From: Syntrophaceae bacterium UBA4810
GTDB taxonomy: Bacteria; Desulfobacterota; Syntrophia; Syntrophales; Smithellaceae
Direction: 5' to 3'
Assembly (NCBI GenBank): GCA_002402545.1
Contig: DHGA01000032.1
Coordinates: forward strand, 17,412-35,410
DNA length: 17,999 nt
The notes beneath the pieces were generated by a model, which had not been told where the DNA came from, ran no database searches, and saw only the letters and a program-made list of their open reading frames with translations. A program made the translations under genes and the position numbers. Positions within the stretch are counted from its first letter, which is position 1. Every line of letters starts with the position of its first letter. Below, one piece after another: positions 15,232 to 17,999 of the stretch.

Positions 15232-15846
15232 CTTGATATTAAAACTTCTTCCTATGTGGCAGAAGGTAAGCACAGGGCTTGCTACATTCATCCGCACAAT
15301 GAAAGCCTTTGCGTAAAGGTTCTCCTGCCTTCTAAAACCGGAGGATCTCAGGAAGAGGCAAATAGAGAAACCAAATATTACCGTTTTCTTGAAAAAAAAA
15401 ATGTGCCCTGGACCATGTTGCCGAAATTTCACGGAGAAGTCATAACTAATCTTGGCAAAGGATATGTATTTGATTTAGTCAGGGATTATGACGGAAATAT
15501 TTCTAGAAACCTTACACATTACTTATCAAACCAGCAGCTAACACAAAATCACGCACAAGCTTTATCAGTTGCTTTCGATCTTTTGAACCAATATCTTTTG
15601 CAATGGAAAATTATAACACTCAATATACAGGCTAGAAATCTTGTGTTTAAACAAACAAGCTCTGATGAGGGACGTCTGGTGATTGTGGATGATGTAGGCA
15701 ACCCTGAATTGATTCCCATATGTAACTATATAGATTTTATGGCCACGATGAAAATAAAGCGGAAATGGCAACGATTTGTCTCTTTATTGCTAAAGGCTTA
15801 TCCTGATAATAAATTTCTTAAAAGTAAATTTTCGGTTAAAAATTAA
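15229..15846 (+). CDS. yrbL: YrbL-family protein (protein-kinase-like fold)
   Basis: The 205 residues follow the pattern of E. coli YrbL along most of their length. They include an EGKHRACYIHPHNESLCVKV opening (Lys30 in the place of a kinase ATP-binding Lys), an EANRETKYYRFL helix near 43-54, PKFHGEVITN, GKGYVFDLVRDYDG, then IITLNIQARNLVF (128-140) and VIVDDVGNPELIPICNY (151-167). The family is named for the PhoP-regulated E. coli gene and has a kinase-like fold; its substrate is unknown. The catalytic-loop position that holds Asp in true kinases is Asn132 here; as I recall it is also not Asp in E. coli YrbL, so phosphotransfer is doubtful. The metal-binding Asp154/155 is kept. Sitting between rpsR and rplI is unusual. 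Its Shine-Dalgarno is weak. Confidence 0.85.
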   Translation: MLDIKTSSYVAEGKHRACYIHPHNESLCVKVLLPSKTGGSQEEANRETKYYRFLEKKNVPWTMLPKFHGEVITNLGKGYVFDLVRDYDGNISRNLTHYLSNQQLTQNHAQALSVAFDLLNQYLLQWKIITLNIQARNLVFKQTSSDEGRLVIVDDVGNPELIPICNYIDFMATMKIKRKWQRFVSLLLKAYPDNKFLKSKFSVKN

Positions 15847-16031
15847 CCTGTTAATATTTGGTTATTTGTTAAATTATTATCTTTTTTTAATCATTTTTTT
15901 TCATTGTTGTTTTATAATTTATTATGCTAGCAAATATTAAAATGTGTTCCTTATTAAGATATTGATACTTAATTCACCATCTTTTCATAAAAAGCTAAAC
16001 TTATGAATTATTTACATTTTGGAGGATTTTC
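15847..16031 (+). promoter_or_regulatory. AT-rich gap before rplI with possible promoter
   Basis: The gap opens with the inverted repeat TTAAC-CT-GTTAA (15843-15854) overlapping the yrbL stop, too weak for a terminator by itself. A perfect TATAAT (15913-15918) lacks a clear -35. This gap, unusually wide for the rpsR-rplI interval, suggests that rplI-dnaB may have their own promoter. GGAGG (16021-16025) is the rplI ribosome-binding site. Confidence 0.3.
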
Positions 16032-16475
16032 ATGAAGGTAATTTTAAAGGAAAAAGTTCCTTCTCTGGGCAAGGCCGGTGATCTGATTAACGTTAATGAC
16101 GGTTACGCGCGAAACTATCTTATTCCCAGGGGCCTGGCTATTGAGGCTGATGAAAAAAATATTAAGACATTTGAACATGAAAAGAAAAATATTCTTAAAA
16201 AAGCGCAGAAGGAACACAAAAACGCCGAGGAAATGGCGTCTGCCCTGAATAACGTAACCCTGACCTTTTCACGGAAAGTTGGTGACCAGCATAAAATATT
16301 CGGTTCAGTCACTGCCAAAGATATTGAAGAGGCACTCAGGGATAAAGGCTACAACATCGACCGTAAAATGATTATTATCGATGAACATATTAAATCCCTG
16401 GGAGAGTTTAAAGTAAAGGTTAAGTTAACTACCGGCGTTGAAGCGGAGCTTAAAATAACCGTTACAGGCGAATAA
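16032..16475 (+). CDS. rplI: 50S ribosomal protein L9
   Basis: The 147 residues match L9, the elongated large-subunit protein that binds 23S rRNA at the base of L1. The N-terminal rRNA-binding domain is visible in MKVILKEKVPSLGKAGDLINV and DGYARNYLIPRGLAIEA, the long connecting helix spans about 40-75 (rich in Lys/Glu), and the C-terminal domain contains KIFGSVTAKDIEEAL and ends in an ELKITVTGE strand. GGAGG lies 6 bases before the ATG. The dnaB start follows the stop by only 2 bases, so the two genes are surely coupled. Confidence 0.97.
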   Translation: MKVILKEKVPSLGKAGDLINVNDGYARNYLIPRGLAIEADEKNIKTFEHEKKNILKKAQKEHKNAEEMASALNNVTLTFSRKVGDQHKIFGSVTAKDIEEALRDKGYNIDRKMIIIDEHIKSLGEFKVKVKLTTGVEAELKITVTGE

Positions 16476-16477
16476 TC

Positions 16478-17824
16478 ATGAAAGACATTGATCAATACAA
16501 GATACCTCCGCAAAACATTGAAGCCGAACAGTCCATCCTGGGAGGCATTCTGCTGGAAAACAGCGCCATCAACAGTGCCCTGGAAATTCTTTCTAAAAAT
16601 GATTTTTACAGCGAAGCGCATCGCAGAATATTCTCGGTTATCGTTGAACTTTCCGAACGAAACGAACCGGTTGACATAATCACTCTCAGCAACGCTCTCA
16701 AAGATAAAAACATGCTGGATTCAGTAGGAGGCAGCGCCTATATAGCGTCCCTTGTTGATAATGTTCCTTCCGCAGCCAATGTGGCGAATTACGCCAAAAT
16801 AGTAAAAGAAAAAGCCATATTGCGCGGGTTGATCAGTTCCGCTACAGATATAATTAATAGCTGTTATGAACCGGGCTCGGATGTTGACTTGGTTCTCGAT
16901 AAAGCTGAGCACAGCATTTTTGAAATTTCCGAAAATAAAGTACGGCCTTCCTTTTTCCCGATAAGAGAAATTGTCAAAGACAGCTTCCGGTCAATTGAAG
17001 ATCTTTTCGCGCGCAAAGAACTCATTACCGGAGTTCCCACGGGTTTTGAAAAGATCGACGATTTAACTTCCGGATTACAAAAATCGGAATTAATAATCAT
17101 TGCCGGACGTCCCAGCATGGGAAAAACAGCTTTCGCTCTTAATATCGCTCAATACGCCGCTCTTGAAGGTCAGACTACCGCGGCCATTTTTTCTCTGGAA
17201 ATGTCCAAAGAACAGCTTGCGTTTCGCCTTCTCGCCTCTGACGCCAAAGTTGACTCTCAGCGTTTGAGAAAAGGTTTTTTGGGTGAAACGGACTGGCCAA
17301 AACTTACGACCGCCGCGGGACGTCTTTCTGAAGCGCCTATTTTTATTGATGACACAGCCGCCATCACCGTTCTCGAAATGAAGGCCAAATCCCGCCGCCT
17401 GAAGGCCGACCAGGGGCTTGGTTTGATTATTGTGGATTATATTCAGTTGATGCGTTCGGGTAGTTATCGTGAATCACGCGAGCAGGAAATATCTGAAATA
17501 AGCCGCTCCTTAAAAGCGCTGGCCAAGGAACTCAATGTCCCTGTTGTCGCCCTTTCCCAGCTTAACCGCAAAGTTGAAGACCGAACCAACCGCCGTCCGC
17601 AAATGGCGGATTTACGGGAATCCGGCGCCATCGAACAGGATGCCGATGTTATCGCCTTTATTTACCGCGATGAAGTTTACAATAAATCTGATGATAATCC
17701 GGAAAAAGGAATAGCAGAAATAATTATCGCCAAGCAAAGAAACGGCCCTACCGGAACCGTAAAGCTGGCATTTTTAGAAAAATTCACCGCTTTTGAAAAT
17801 CTTGCCCGGGCGGATAGTGTTTAA
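16478..17824 (+). CDS. dnaB: Replicative DNA helicase DnaB
   Basis: DnaB is the hexameric 5'-3' helicase of the replication fork. The 448 residues are the normal length, without an intein. The N-terminal domain begins with IPPQNIEAEQSILGGIL (9-25) and PVDIITLSNAL. The RecA-like ATPase domain starts with TGVPTGFEKIDDLTSGL and has Walker A GRPSMGKT (210-217), FSLEMSKEQL (238-247), Walker B LIIVDYIQLM (Asp320) and the later SQLNRKVEDR and DLRESGAIEQDADV segments. It follows rplI by 2 bases, the common bacterial arrangement. A convergent sigma-factor gene ends 34 bases beyond its stop; no clear terminator lies between them. Confidence 0.98.
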   Translation: MKDIDQYKIPPQNIEAEQSILGGILLENSAINSALEILSKNDFYSEAHRRIFSVIVELSERNEPVDIITLSNALKDKNMLDSVGGSAYIASLVDNVPSAANVANYAKIVKEKAILRGLISSATDIINSCYEPGSDVDLVLDKAEHSIFEISENKVRPSFFPIREIVKDSFRSIEDLFARKELITGVPTGFEKIDDLTSGLQKSELIIIAGRPSMGKTAFALNIAQYAALEGQTTAAIFSLEMSKEQLAFRLLASDAKVDSQRLRKGFLGETDWPKLTTAAGRLSEAPIFIDDTAAITVLEMKAKSRRLKADQGLGLIIVDYIQLMRSGSYRESREQEISEISRSLKALAKELNVPVVALSQLNRKVEDRTNRRPQMADLRESGAIEQDADVIAFIYRDEVYNKSDDNPEKGIAEIIIAKQRNGPTGTVKLAFLEKFTAFENLARADSV

Positions 17825-17858
17825 TTATCACTTTTTGAATTAAACCGATCAGCTAAAA

Positions 17859-17999
17859 TTATTTGTTCTGTTTTAAGTAAGGCAGAGCCAGCTGAACTTT
17901 TTTCAGCGCCTGTTTTTCAATCTGGCGCGCGCGTTCACGGGTAATGTTGAATCTGTTGCCTATTTCCTGTAGTGTTTCCGGATTATCCGCCATGACACG
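17859..17999 (-). CDS. rpoH: RpoH-like sigma factor, C-terminal 46 residues (cut by window edge)
   Basis: The minus strand reads RVMADNPETLQEIGNRFNIT followed by RERARQIEKQALKKVQ and a short tail to a TAA at 17861-17859. This is sigma-70 region 4.2 with its helix-turn-helix that contacts the -35 box. The R-x-A-x-x-P-x-TLQEIG spacing and the very short tail after ALKKV fit the RpoH (sigma-32, heat shock) group better than RpoD. Only the end of the gene is inside the window, so RpoS or another alternative sigma cannot be fully excluded. It is convergent with dnaB. Confidence 0.75.
   Translation of the reverse strand, partial: RVMADNPETLQEIGNRFNITRERARQIEKQALKKVQLALPYLKQNK

Noticed and set aside
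15229..15846. Asn for Asp in the YrbL catalytic loop as evidence of a decayed pseudogene
   Set aside because: As I recall, the E. coli YrbL sequence also lacks Asp at this position, the frame is intact, and the family motifs run to the end.
1..17999. CRISPR arrays, insertion sequences, inteins
   Set aside because: No regularly spaced repeats, no transposase frames or terminal inverted repeats, and DnaB is of normal length with contiguous motifs.

Overview
The window looks like chromosomal DNA of an anaerobic, Gram-negative-type bacterium, most probably a deltaproteobacterium (Desulfobacterota) such as a syntroph. This is inferred from gene content: a methylenetetrahydrofolate reductase carrying the cysteine-rich MTHFR_C domain, a hopanoid-type epimerase (HpnA), a Tat-exported amidohydrolase, a Zn-dependent phospholipase-C-like protein, and the rpsF-rpsR-rplI-dnaB block beside an RpoH-type sigma factor. 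No species can be named from the sequence alone.

Layout. 1-1017: 3' part of a metF-like gene, then an AU-rich terminator-like hairpin and a tRNA-Arg(CCG) with encoded CCA. 1147-2007 (-): classical SDR oxidoreductase, divergent from a two-gene unit (2240-4790) with a class II aldolase and a Tat-exported N-acyl-D-amino-acid deacylase-like amidohydrolase. 5012-5476: a small orphan protein with a HEPN-type RN-x4-H motif. 5558-6553: hpnA-like epimerase; it is bracketed by two related GC-rich hairpin/T-tract sequences. 6627-14145 (-): a long codirectional cluster, read in transcription order as MFS transporter, TetR regulator, FGGY carbohydrate kinase, class III (GSA-aminomutase-like) aminotransferase and RuBisCO-like protein (RLP). 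It ends at a strong intrinsic terminator, right after which a TTG-initiated Zn-PLC-like gene begins. 14450-17824 (+): rpsF, rpsR, a yrbL homologue, rplI and dnaB. 17859-17999 (-): the C-terminal end of an RpoH-like sigma factor.

The most interesting element is the MFS-TetR-kinase-aminotransferase-RLP operon. Gene order suggests an inducible catabolic route: the MFS protein imports a substrate, the FGGY kinase phosphorylates it, and the RLP (which keeps the carbamylatable Lys and the KDDE metal site but lacks other RuBisCO residues) acts on an enolisable phosphorylated intermediate. The PLP enzyme moves or removes an amino group. I recognise no described pathway with this exact set. A 17-bp perfect palindrome overlaps a candidate promoter upstream of the transporter and is a good candidate for the TetR operator.

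Several starts were chosen from ribosome-binding sites instead of the longest reading frame: SDR, Zn-PLC-like gene, aminotransferase, kinase and MFS. All functional assignments rest on motif recognition by eye; no database search was run.
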